A DNA stretch of 64,000 nt from DAOUJI01 sp965237875 (lineage in GTDB: Bacteria; Chloroflexota; Dehalococcoidia; Lucifugimonadales; JAGWBF01): assembly GCA_965237875.1 (NCBI GenBank), contig CBDEGP010000002.1:1-64000 (forward strand), written 5' to 3'. The notes under the pieces are model-generated. The model made no database searches and was not told where the DNA came from. It saw nothing but the letters and a program-made list of their open reading frames with translations. Every line of letters begins with the position of its first letter. Within the stretch, counting starts at the first letter, position 1. Position numbers and translations under genes: made by a program. This document shows positions 33,808-42,136 of this stretch, one piece after another.

Positions 33808-36648
33808 ATGGCCGATGAGATCAACATCACGATAGACGGGGTGGCTGTCAAGACCGTGCCCGGCAAAATGGTCCTGGAAGCGGCCATCGACGCCGGCGTG
33901 TACGTCCCATATCTTTGCTATCACCCGGGAATGAAGCCCTACGCTGCGTGCAGGATGTGCGTCGTGGAAGTGGAGGGCGGACGGGGTTACCCGGCGTCTT
34001 GCACCTTGCCCGTGCAGGATGGAATGGCAGTTAAGACCACGACCAACGAGGTCTACGAGCTGCGCAGGTCCATCATGGAGATGTTGATTTCCGAGCATCC
34101 CCACGGATGCCTCACCTGCCACCGCGTCGACCTCTGCGGTCCCCAGGATATATGCCTGCGCCACGTTTCGGTGAACGACCGGTGCGTAACGTGTCCCAAG
34201 AATGAGCGGTGCGAACTGAAGGACACGACCCGCTTCCTCGACATGGACCTGGAGTCGGCGCTGACCTATAAGTACCGCAACCTCCCCATCGAGACGGGAG
34301 ACCCCTTCTACGACCGGGACTACAACCTGTGCATAGTGTGCGGCAGGTGTGTCCGGGCCTGCGAGGAGCTCCGAGGGGACAACGCCATCACGTTCACCGA
34401 CAGGTCCGGCATGGCGCTGGTGGGGACCTCCTTCGGCACGTCATTGCTGGAGTCGGGCTGTGAGTTTTGCGGCGCGTGCATCGACGTGTGCCCGGTCGGG
34501 GCCCTCGTGGAGAGCGACCACAAGTGGGAGAAGGCCAAGCGGGTCGAGAAGACCGTGTGCCCCCATTGTCCCGTGGGCTGCCAGCTGAACCTGGAACTGA
34601 ACAAGTTCGACAAGGTGGTCAGGGTCGTCCCTGAACTGAACTCTCCCGCCAACAGGGGCCAAGCCTGTTTCAAGGGCAAGTTCGGGCTGGAGTTCGTCAA
34701 CCACAAGGAACGGCTTACAACGCCCCTCATTCGCCGCAACGGCGTCCTGGAGAAGGCCACCTGGGAAGAGGCCCTGGACTACGTGGCCGAACGGCTTCCC
34801 AGCTACAAGGGCGACCGGTTCGCGATTCTGACCGCCCCCGACAGCTGTAACGAGGAACACTACCTGGCCCAGAAGTTCGCCCGTTCGGTGATGGTGACCA
34901 ATAACGTGGACCAGACCTCCGACACTGCGCCGGAGCTGGTGTACGGTCCCATAAACGCCTTGGGCCGCGGCTCCGCCACAAATCCCATCTGGGACCTGGA
35001 AGAGGCGCGGTGCATCCTGGTGTTCAACGCCAACGTCACCGAAGAGCAAAACGTGGCGGCCGTGCCCATCAAGCGGGCTGTGAAAGCCGGCGCCCAGCTG
35101 GTGGTCATCGATCCGCGAGAGGTGGAGCTCACGCGCTACGCCGCCCTCTGGCTGCGTCCCCGCCCCGGAAGCGAGCTTGCGCTGCTGGGCGGGATGCTCA
35201 AGTCCATCTACGACCAGGGGCTGGTGGACAACGCATGGGTGGAGGAGAACTGCCGTGGGTTGGACGACCTGGCGGCCCAACTCTCTAAACTGGACCTTGA
35301 CACGGTTGCGGCGGAGACGGGAGTCCCCGCCGAACAGATTCAACAAGCGGCCCGGCTCTATGGCGGCTCCAGAAGGTCGGCGCTGGTTTACGGTTTGGAC
35401 AATATCCCGGGCGAGGTGAGAAGAGAATGCACCGAGGCCCTGTCCGATCTGGCCTTGGTCACAGGGAACCTGGGGCGTCCGCACACGGGCCTCTACCCCA
35501 TGAGGCGCGGGGCCAACGAGCAGGGCGCCTGGGACGTGGGCTGCGTGCCCATGTTCCTGCCGGGCTACAAGAGCTTGGACTCGCATAGCGACAGGGGCTT
35601 TTTCGAGCAGGCGTGGGGCGAAATGGTCCCCATTGAGCAGGGACTTGACCTGGAAGGCGTCTTTCATGCCTTGCACTCAAGCCTCAAAGCGCTGTTTGTA
35701 GTGGGCGACGGGCTTATACACTCAGCCGATTCCCTGGGCGGCGGCAGGAACGTCCCCGACGTGCTGACAGGACTGGACAACCTGGAGCTGTTGGTGGTCC
35801 AAGACCACTTCCTGGGGGAAACGGCCCAGAAGGCCCACGTGGTCCTGCCTCGGTCCGCCTTCACCGAGAAGTGCGGGACCTTCACCAGCATGGAGCGGCG
35901 GGTTCAGCATATCCGCCCGGCCTTCAAGATGAAGAACAGTGAAGCGAGGCCGGAATGGGAGACGATCTGCTGGCTGGCCCGGAGGATGGGCGCCCCAGGG
36001 TTCGACTTCCAGGACACCGGCGAGATAATGGACGAGATAGCAACGCTGGTCCCTGACTACGCGGGCATATCCCACAGTCGGCTGGAAGGCGAAGCCGTGC
36101 TTGTGGCCCGGCCCGATCCCTCGAACCCGCTGCCCATACAGGTGCTCTATTCGGAAAAGGAGCACAAGGGCCTGCAGCTGCCCTGCACCGGCCCGGACCA
36201 CCCTGGCACCGAATATCTCTTCGCCGACGGGTTCACCGGAGAAGCCAGGCCGACGATAGCCGCTCCGGAGTTCCGCACCGTGGAGATTGACTGTCCCGAT
36301 GAACGGCCGTTCCTGCTGGCGCCGGGGCGCGTGCTCTATTCGGACCGCCCGATGGAGGTGGTTGCCGGTCGGCTCAATTCCATCAACCGGGACGAACTTG
36401 TGTCATTGCATCCCGAGGACGCCGGAAGCCTCGGCGTTTCCGAGGGCGACCCCGTGGAAGTAAAGACCCGCAGCCAGGTGATCAGAGGAGTCGCCGCGCT
36501 GGCGGACTCAACACACAAAGGGGTAGTGTCAATCACCGGGCTGTTCGGACAGATGGCCGTCGAGTTGGACGCCAGCGACTTGCCTGACCCAATGGCGTCG
36601 GCGCCCGGACTGAACATAGAACCCGCAACGGTTTCAAAGGCCGTATAA
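33808..36648 (+). CDS. FdsA-like molybdopterin/Fe-S subunit lacking the catalytic Sec/Cys-His pair
   Basis: 946 aa, the size of FdsA. The N-terminal [2Fe-2S] ligands are C37, C48, C51 and C65; the NuoG-type cluster is H97-x3-C101-x2-C104-x5-C110. Two ferredoxin motifs follow (LCIVCGRCVRACEELRG and CEFCGACIDVCPVGAL), then the molybdopterin domain with CPHCPVGCQLNLEL and a C-terminal dinucleotide domain. From memory of E. coli FdhF, the site NNVDCCARVUHGP aligns gap-free with NNVDQTSDTAPEL here, so Ala374-Pro375 replace Sec/Cys-His. The later PMRRGANEQG arginine is kept. Formate oxidation is doubtful. Confidence 0.88.
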   Translation: MADEINITIDGVAVKTVPGKMVLEAAIDAGVYVPYLCYHPGMKPYAACRMCVVEVEGGRGYPASCTLPVQDGMAVKTTTNEVYELRRSIMEMLISEHPHGCLTCHRVDLCGPQDICLRHVSVNDRCVTCPKNERCELKDTTRFLDMDLESALTYKYRNLPIETGDPFYDRDYNLCIVCGRCVRACEELRGDNAITFTDRSGMALVGTSFGTSLLESGCEFCGACIDVCPVGALVESDHKWEKAKRVEKTVCPHCPVGCQLNLELNKFDKVVRVVPELNSPANRGQACFKGKFGLEFVNHKERLTTPLIRRNGVLEKATWEEALDYVAERLPSYKGDRFAILTAPDSCNEEHYLAQKFARSVMVTNNVDQTSDTAPELVYGPINALGRGSATNPIWDLEEARCILVFNANVTEEQNVAAVPIKRAVKAGAQLVVIDPREVELTRYAALWLRPRPGSELALLGGMLKSIYDQGLVDNAWVEENCRGLDDLAAQLSKLDLDTVAAETGVPAEQIQQAARLYGGSRRSALVYGLDNIPGEVRRECTEALSDLALVTGNLGRPHTGLYPMRRGANEQGAWDVGCVPMFLPGYKSLDSHSDRGFFEQAWGEMVPIEQGLDLEGVFHALHSSLKALFVVGDGLIHSADSLGGGRNVPDVLTGLDNLELLVVQDHFLGETAQKAHVVLPRSAFTEKCGTFTSMERRVQHIRPAFKMKNSEARPEWETICWLARRMGAPGFDFQDTGEIMDEIATLVPDYAGISHSRLEGEAVLVARPDPSNPLPIQVLYSEKEHKGLQLPCTGPDHPGTEYLFADGFTGEARPTIAAPEFRTVEIDCPDERPFLLAPGRVLYSDRPMEVVAGRLNSINRDELVSLHPEDAGSLGVSEGDPVEVKTRSQVIRGVAALADSTHKGVVSITGLFGQMAVELDASDLPDPMASAPGLNIEPATVSKAV

Positions 36649-36672
36649 CGCTCCCAGCATGGAGGACTTGAT

Positions 36673-37449
36673 TTGACGGAATCCGCAGACACCCGACTCC
36701 TTGAGCGTACCCGGAAGCTCCGGGACGTGATAGCCAAGCTTCCCAAAGCCCGGATCATATACCGGCGGGACGTAACCGATGACCTGATGGTCATCAAGCT
36801 GAAGCCCGACGTGGACTTCACGTTCAAGCCGGGCCAATACTGCACCCTGGGCTACGGCAGCGTGGAGCGGGCGTATTCCATAGTGTCGGCGCCTCACGAG
36901 GACGCGCTGGAAATATTCGTGGAGCTGGTGCCTCTGCCCGACGGAGTGCTGACTCCGGTCATGTGGGGCCTCGGTGTCGGCGACCAGATGAGCATCCGGC
37001 CCCGCGCCAAGGGCATCTTCACCACGGACGAGCGTTACACGAACCACCTCATGGTGGCCACCGTCACCGGCATAGCCCCCTTCATCAGCGCCATTCGGAG
37101 CTACCTGCACAGGGGAGGCCAGGGGCACAGGTTCTACGTGCTCCAGGGCGCCAGCTACCTGGACGAGTTCACCTATGAAGAGGAGATGACGGAGCTGGCC
37201 GTCGCCTACCCGGAGACGGTGGTCTACGTACCGACTATAAGCAGGCCGGCCGAGGAGAAGAACGCCCAGTGGTCGGGCGCTGCCGGCAGGGTGAACAACA
37301 TCGTGGAAGACTACGCGAAAAAGCTGGGGCTGGACTCCGAGTCCACCCTTCTCTATGCCTGCGGCCACCCCGGCATGATAGAGGACCTCAGGGAAAAGCT
37401 GGAACCCCAAGGGTACAAGGTCAAAGAGGAGCGCTACTGGAAGCAGTAG
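36673..37449 (+). CDS. Ferredoxin-NADP reductase-type flavoprotein
   Basis: 258 aa, TTG start. FAD domain with FKPGQYCTLGYGSVERAYS (RxYS motif in ERAYSIVS), NAD(P) domain with VATVTGIAPFISAIRSYLH and LLYACGHPGMIEDLREKL at the C-terminus. It resembles bacterial ferredoxin/flavodoxin-NADP reductases and the reductase of NfnA type. It is the fourth gene of the FdsGBA-like operon, 24 bp behind, and lies where FdsC/FdsD chaperones would otherwise be. A strong terminator follows. Confidence 0.88.
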   Translation: MTESADTRLLERTRKLRDVIAKLPKARIIYRRDVTDDLMVIKLKPDVDFTFKPGQYCTLGYGSVERAYSIVSAPHEDALEIFVELVPLPDGVLTPVMWGLGVGDQMSIRPRAKGIFTTDERYTNHLMVATVTGIAPFISAIRSYLHRGGQGHRFYVLQGASYLDEFTYEEEMTELAVAYPETVVYVPTISRPAEEKNAQWSGAAGRVNNIVEDYAKKLGLDSESTLLYACGHPGMIEDLREKLEPQGYKVKEERYWKQ

Positions 37450-37472
37450 CCGTCGCCCCTTGGCAGACTATG

Positions 37473-37585
37473 TAACCCCAAGGCGCCGGCGGCTCGTGCC
37501 GGCGTCTTGTTTTTCGGGGGCGGCCCTGTGGGGTAAAATGGCGGGGATGTCCTCCGCCAAGTCCTCTGCTAAAGACAGCCTCACG
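37473..37585. repeat. Direct repeat copy A (terminator plus mutS start)
   Basis: 113 bp, matching 38959-39071 with four mismatches. It covers the intrinsic terminator, leader and first 16 codons of mutS. The next 48 bp of mutS are missing in copy A, between CACG direct repeats; the homology then resumes to about 37735 with roughly 20 mismatches. Confidence 0.93.
37480..37514 (+). terminator. Rho-independent terminator (copy A)
   Basis: AAGGCGCCGGC / GCCGGCGTCTT 11-bp stem (one G-T pair) with loop GGCTCGT, then GTTTTT. It terminates the FdsGBA-like operon. Confidence 0.88.
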
Positions 37586-37831
37586 CTGCTCCTTTTCCGA
37601 ATGGGGGACTTCTACGAGACCTTCGATGAAGACGCTCGGAAGGCCTCCCATGCGCTGGACATGGCCCTCACGTCCCGGAGCATGGGTAAGGGCAGCCCGG
37701 CGCCGCTGGCCGGAGCGCCCGCCCATTCACTGGCCAAGGAAAGAAAGAGTCGGAGCATGGAATTTGGACGGAATTTCGCCCTCTGGGGTGGGCAAGAAAT
37801 CAAGATCAACGACAGGAACCGGCGCGCGTGA
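37538..37831 (+). pseudogene. Truncated mutS 5' fragment
   Basis: 97 codons. The first ~66 match the MutS N-terminus (SSAKSSAKDSL, FRMGDFYETFDEDARKAS, ALTSRSMGKG, LAGAPAHSL) with a 16-codon in-frame deletion after DSLT. The last ~30 codons are unrelated. Differences from mutS are largely synonymous, so this copy descended from a working allele. Its TGA overlaps the Fic GTG as GTGA, so it may act as a leader peptide for Fic. Confidence 0.85.
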
Positions 37832-38874
37832 GATTCGCTCCGCGCTTTTCGATTACCAACGCGACCACCGCCGCTCTCACTGAGATAGAGCGCGCTCGCG
37901 GATTTCTCGAAGCAGCCGGTCTCTCGGATGACTGGGTGGCTTCGATGCAGTCACGAGCGTTCCTCCTCGAAGCGCATCACACGACCCATATCGAGGGGAC
38001 ACGCCTCACTGTGGATGAAGCCGCTAGTCTGTTGGCTGGACGGTCCGTTCCTGGAGCCGACCCGGATGACGTGCGAGAACTGCTCAACTATCGCAGCGCA
38101 TTTGAATACGTCAGTTCCTACCTCAACCACGGGGGACCAATCACGGAAAGGCTGATTCTTGAAATACACAAACGATTGGTTGAAGGCGTCCGTGGCGGGA
38201 CCGCCGCGCCGGGTGAATACCGGCGTGTCCAAAACTATGTCATCAACTCGGCGACCGGTGATACCATTTACACCCCGCCGTCTCCCGATGAAGCGCCTTC
38301 CCTTATGCGAGAGCTTGTCGCTTGGTTGAACCGTCCGAGCGATATTCACCCCGTAATCGTCAGCGGCATTGCCCAATTCCAACTCGTTCACATCCACCCT
38401 TTCCTCGACGGCAACGGTCGCACGTCCCGGCTGTTGTCAACGCTTTGTCTTTACAGAGCCGGTTATGACTTCAAGCGCCTTTTTGCCATCAGCGAATACT
38501 ACGACCGAGACCGCATGGCTTTCTACGAAGCCCTGCAGAACGTCAGGCGATCGAATATGGACATGACTGGATGGGTCGAGTTCTTCATCGGAGGACTTGC
38601 GGCCCAGCTTGCTGAAGTAAAGGTGCACGGAGAAATGGCAATTCGGCAAGACATTCTGGTGAGGCGTAACCAGCTCTCCGAACGACAGTCTCTTGCGCTC
38701 GGCTATGTGATAGAACACGGTAAGTTGACTATCGGTGAGTTCGAGGAAATTTGTCCTGGGATTGCCCGACGGACGCTCCAGCGGGACCTAAAGTCCCTGG
38801 TTGACCAAGGTGTGTTGGCCCGGCGTGGAAGCACCAACCGGCTGGAATATGCCGTTAGTGGCGAGGCGACTTGA
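37828..38874 (+). CDS. Fic-domain protein (class II AMPylase-like) with C-terminal winged helix
   Basis: 348 aa, GTG start. The N-terminal inhibitory motif [S/T]xxxE[G/N] is present as T52-THI-E56-G57, followed by RLTVDEAASLLAG. The catalytic Fic loop HPFLDGNGR is at 190-198. A winged helix-turn-helix lies at about 285-345 (GKLTIGEFEEICPGIARRTL). Fic enzymes transfer AMP or other nucleotides to target hydroxyls; this architecture is common in standalone regulators and defence-associated genes. It is inserted between two copies of the mutS 5' region. Target unknown. Confidence 0.9.
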   Translation: MRFAPRFSITNATTAALTEIERARGFLEAAGLSDDWVASMQSRAFLLEAHHTTHIEGTRLTVDEAASLLAGRSVPGADPDDVRELLNYRSAFEYVSSYLNHGGPITERLILEIHKRLVEGVRGGTAAPGEYRRVQNYVINSATGDTIYTPPSPDEAPSLMRELVAWLNRPSDIHPVIVSGIAQFQLVHIHPFLDGNGRTSRLLSTLCLYRAGYDFKRLFAISEYYDRDRMAFYEALQNVRRSNMDMTGWVEFFIGGLAAQLAEVKVHGEMAIRQDILVRRNQLSERQSLALGYVIEHGKLTIGEFEEICPGIARRTLQRDLKSLVDQGVLARRGSTNRLEYAVSGEAT

Positions 38875-38958
38875 TTGGGGGCGGCTCATCCCCAACTCGC
38901 GCCAAACTCGCGCCAAGGCTTGCGACACGACTTGGTGAGTGGCGGCGGTTATAGTACA

Positions 38959-39071
38959 TAACCCCAAGACGCCAGCGGCTCGTGTCGGCGTCTTGTTTTT
39001 CGGGGGCGGCCCTGTGGGGTAAAATGGCGGGGATGTCCTCCGCCAAGTCCTCTGCCAAAGACAGCCTCACG
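38959..39071. repeat. Direct repeat copy B (terminator plus mutS start)
   Basis: Partner of 37473-37585; offset exactly 1486 bp. It provides the current mutS leader and start. Confidence 0.93.
38966..39000 (+). terminator. Rho-independent terminator (copy B), after Fic
   Basis: AAGACGCC / GGCGTCTT 8-bp stem followed by GTTTTT; duplicated from copy A with substitutions in the inner stem. Confidence 0.75.
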
Positions 39072-41654
39072 CCGGTGCGCCGTCAGTACCTGCGCATCAA
39101 GCAGCGGTATCCCGGCACGCTGCTCCTCTTCCGCATGGGAGACTTCTACGAGACCTTCGACGAGGACGCCCGGACGGCGTCCCAGGCGTTGGACATAGCC
39201 CTCACCTCCCGGAGCATGGGCAAAGGCGGCCCCGTGCCGCTGGCCGGAGTGCCCGCCCACTCATTGGAACCCTACCTGGCCAGGCTGATAAAGGCCGGGT
39301 ATAAAGTGGCCATCTGCGAGCAGCTTTCCGACCCCACCGCCAAGGGAATAGTGGACCGGGACGTGGTGCGGGTGGTGACTCCCGGGACGGTGGTGGAGCC
39401 GTCCCTGCTGGAACAGAAGGCCAACAACTATCTTGCCGCCCTTCTGCCCGACGGCCCCCAGGTGGGCCTGGCCTACGTGGACATAACCACGGGAGAGTTT
39501 CGGACCACTCAGCTTCCCGCCGCCGAGCTTGGGTTGGAGCTTACCCGGTTGGCCCCGGCCGAGGCGCTGGCGCCGGAAGGGACGAAGCCGGAAGGCACGG
39601 CCGGCTGTACGCTGACGCCTCTGCCCGCTTCAGTTTTCAGGGAGGAGACGGCCAGCCGCATTCTCATGGACCACTTTGGCGTGGCGAGCCTGGAGGCATA
39701 CGGGTGCGCCGGGCTTCCCCTGGCCGTGGGCGCCGCCGGAGCCATCCTCGACTATCTCTCGCAGACCCAGAAGGGCGCCCTCAAGGAGCTGCGCACTCTC
39801 AGCTCCTATTCCACCTCGTCCTTTATGACCCTGGACACCCAGACCCGCCGGAACCTGGAACTGTTCCAGGGAGGCCGTTGGGGAAACAGCGAAGCGTCGT
39901 TGTACAACACCCTGGACCTGACCCGTACGCCCATGGGCGGCAGGCTCCTGAGACGCTGGATGGGCCAGCCGCTGCGGGAGCTGGAGCCGCTGGTCCAGAG
40001 GCAGGACTCCGTGGGTTACTTCCACGACCACATACTGGAGCGGGAAAGGGCCGCAGGACTGCTGTCCAGGATTGGGGACCTGGAGCGGACGGTGGGGCGC
40101 GTCCGCCTTGGGACCGCCCTGCCCAGAGAGCTGCTGGGCTTGGCGAACGGCCTGAAGGCGTCCCTGGAGTTGGTGGACGGCCTTCTCGGCGTCAAAGAGT
40201 TGGGCTGGCTCCTGGAGGGCTTTGACAGCGTCGGGAAATCCTGCGAACAGGCCTTGGACCTGATAGGCCAGGCGGTGAAAGACGACCCGGTCGGAGAGCC
40301 CGGGGACGGCGGAGTGGTCCGCGAAGGCTTCTCTTCGGAGTTGGACGAGCTGCGGCGGGCGTCGGGAAACGCCAGGGAATACATCGCCGGCCTGGAACGC
40401 AAGGAGCGGGAGGCCACGGGGATAAAGAACCTCAAGGTCGGATACAACAAGGTCTTCGGGTACTACATAGAGGTGACCAACGCCAACCTGTCTATGGCGC
40501 CCGACACGTACACCCGCAGGCAAACCCTGGTGGGCGGGGAGCGTTTCATCACCCCGGAATTGAAGGAATACGAGTCTCGAATCTTCGGGGCCAGGGAGAG
40601 GATAGAGGAGTTGGAGAAGGCCCTCTATCGCCAGGTGTGCGCCCAGGTAGGCGAACAAAGCTGGGCGGTGTCCGCCCTGGGCGAGGCCGCGGCCCATCTG
40701 GACGTGTTCCACAGCCTGGGGGAGACGGCTGTCCGCTATGGCTATGTGCGCCCCCAGCTGAATGAGGAGACCGGCATATCCATAAAGGCGGGACGCCATC
40801 CGGTGGTCGAGAGAACGCTTCCGCCGGGCTCTTTCGTCGCCAACGATGCGGACACGTCGTCGGAAGACAGCCAGGTGATGATCATCACTGGCCCCAACAT
40901 GGCCGGCAAGAGCACCTACATACGCCAGACGGCCCTCATAGTCCTCATGGCGCAGATGGGCGGCTTCGTGCCGGCGGAATCGGCCTCCATCGGGCTGGTG
41001 GACCGCATCTTCACCAGGCTGGGTCTTCAAGACGACCTGTCCACCGGCCAGTCCACCTTTATGGTGGAAATGGTCGAAACGGCGGCGATACTCAACCAGG
41101 CCACGCGACGCTCCCTGGTCATTCTGGACGAGATAGGACGGGGCACATCGACATACGACGGCCTCTCCATCGCCAAGGCAGTGGTCGAGCACCTCCACAA
41201 CCATCCGCGGTTGGGCTGCAAGACCCTTTTCGCCACCCATTACCACGAGTTGACCCAGTTGGCCGAGACGCTGCCCAGGGTGAAGAACTACTCGGTGGCC
41301 GTCTCCGAAGATGACGGCCAGGTGGTATTCCTCCACCGCATCGAGCCCGGAAGAGCGGACAAGAGCTACGGCATCCACGTAGCTCGGCTGGCGGGAATGC
41401 CGCCGGCGGTGGTGAACCGGGCGTGGGAGGAGCTGGGCGACTTGGAGAGGCAGGACCAGGGACACGGGAAAGAAACAATGGCAAGTCCAGGGGTCCAGAT
41501 GCCCCTGTTCGGCGGGGACGGGCCGGACCGGGCGGTCCTAGACGAGCTCCTTGGAATGGATGTCTCAACCATGACCCCCCTGGCCGCCATAAACGCCCTG
41601 TACCGGCTGCAACGGCAGGCCAAGGGGATTTCTGACTCGGAAGATGAAGAGTGA
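39024..41654 (+). CDS. mutS: DNA mismatch repair protein MutS
   Basis: 876 aa from ATG 39024 (GGGGT upstream); ATG 39033 is an alternative. It recognises mismatches as a dimer and signals to MutL. The mismatch-reading F-x-E is F41-Y42-E43 in RMGDFYETF. Walker A GPNMAGKS lies at 623-630, Walker B in SLVILDEIGRGTSTYDGLS, followed by ATHYHELTQL. The connector and lever domains are complete. The C-terminus is short and acidic (ISDSEDEE). mutL lies 1.3 kb downstream. Confidence 0.97.
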   Translation: MAGMSSAKSSAKDSLTPVRRQYLRIKQRYPGTLLLFRMGDFYETFDEDARTASQALDIALTSRSMGKGGPVPLAGVPAHSLEPYLARLIKAGYKVAICEQLSDPTAKGIVDRDVVRVVTPGTVVEPSLLEQKANNYLAALLPDGPQVGLAYVDITTGEFRTTQLPAAELGLELTRLAPAEALAPEGTKPEGTAGCTLTPLPASVFREETASRILMDHFGVASLEAYGCAGLPLAVGAAGAILDYLSQTQKGALKELRTLSSYSTSSFMTLDTQTRRNLELFQGGRWGNSEASLYNTLDLTRTPMGGRLLRRWMGQPLRELEPLVQRQDSVGYFHDHILERERAAGLLSRIGDLERTVGRVRLGTALPRELLGLANGLKASLELVDGLLGVKELGWLLEGFDSVGKSCEQALDLIGQAVKDDPVGEPGDGGVVREGFSSELDELRRASGNAREYIAGLERKEREATGIKNLKVGYNKVFGYYIEVTNANLSMAPDTYTRRQTLVGGERFITPELKEYESRIFGARERIEELEKALYRQVCAQVGEQSWAVSALGEAAAHLDVFHSLGETAVRYGYVRPQLNEETGISIKAGRHPVVERTLPPGSFVANDADTSSEDSQVMIITGPNMAGKSTYIRQTALIVLMAQMGGFVPAESASIGLVDRIFTRLGLQDDLSTGQSTFMVEMVETAAILNQATRRSLVILDEIGRGTSTYDGLSIAKAVVEHLHNHPRLGCKTLFATHYHELTQLAETLPRVKNYSVAVSEDDGQVVFLHRIEPGRADKSYGIHVARLAGMPPAVVNRAWEELGDLERQDQGHGKETMASPGVQMPLFGGDGPDRAVLDELLGMDVSTMTPLAAINALYRLQRQAKGISDSEDEE

Positions 41655-41779
41655 ACGCATTTATCCATGACGACGGCCTTATCCGCTACCGCCGGAGGGA
41701 CGCGGGGTCGTATACTCGCATAAACCTTTGCATTTGGCGGTCCTCATCCTTAAAAGGGGATGCGCCGAGGAGGGAATGG

Positions 41780-42136
41780 ATGGCAGACCAAGCCCGGTTC
41801 TACTGGTGGCCCAGGTGATCGACCTGCCGGAAAGCAAGGGAGTTTCTCTTGCAAAGAGGGGTCGAGCTGGATGAGCGGGACTATTTCGCCAACCCGTTCA
41901 GCGAGGACGAGTTGCGGGCAATCATCGGCGGCCGTGAACCGTCGGAGGTGTTCGCCTGGCGAAGTCCCAGCTTCAAGAACCTGAACAGGGACCCAGACAG
42001 CCTCAGCGGCGATGACCTGGTCCGCCTCATGCTCGATGAACCAAGACTTATCCGGCGGCCCCTGACCCAGGTCGGAGACCGTCTGGCAGTCGGAGGCAAT
42101 TTCAAGGCCATCGAGGAGGCCTTGGGGTCCGGCTGA
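41780..42136 (+). CDS. ArsC/Spx-family redox protein, candidate selenoprotein (in-frame TGA as Sec13)
   Basis: Reading ATG 41780 (GAGGAGGG upstream) through TGA at 41816-41818 gives 118 aa. It begins MADQARFYWWPR, then U13-S-T-C16-RKAREFLL, then DERDYFANPFSEDELRAIIG and RLIRRPLTQVGDRLAVGG. This is a full-length member of the ArsC/Spx (PF03960-like) thioredoxin-fold family; the TGA sits exactly on the first Cys of CxxCRKA. Stopping at TGA would leave 12 residues. A SECIS-like hairpin follows. No selA/B/C/D gene is in the window. Alternatives: a Cys codon misread as TGA, or a pseudogene. UxxC would give a low-pKa redox centre. Confidence 0.75.
41819..41865 (+). promoter_or_regulatory. Candidate bacterial SECIS element
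   Basis: Immediately after the TGA: the outer stem TCGACC (41819-41824) pairs with GGTCGA (41860-41865). The upper stem GCAAG (41834-41838) pairs with CTTGC (41848-41852) around a 9-nt loop starting GG. The loop begins 20 nt after the TGA, inside the spacing reported for bacterial SECIS elements, with G at the loop start as in their consensus. Confidence 0.55.

Noticed and set aside
34909..34935. Selenocysteine codon in the FdsA-like gene
   Set aside because: There is no TGA in frame at the catalytic site; the codons read Ala-Pro.
34441..35676. 411-codon open frame on the minus strand
   Set aside because: Antisense shadow of the FdsA-like gene with no recognisable domain.
39630..41465. 611-codon open frame on the minus strand
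   Set aside because: It is antisense to mutS; mutS has all family motifs, and GC-rich third positions keep the opposite strand open.
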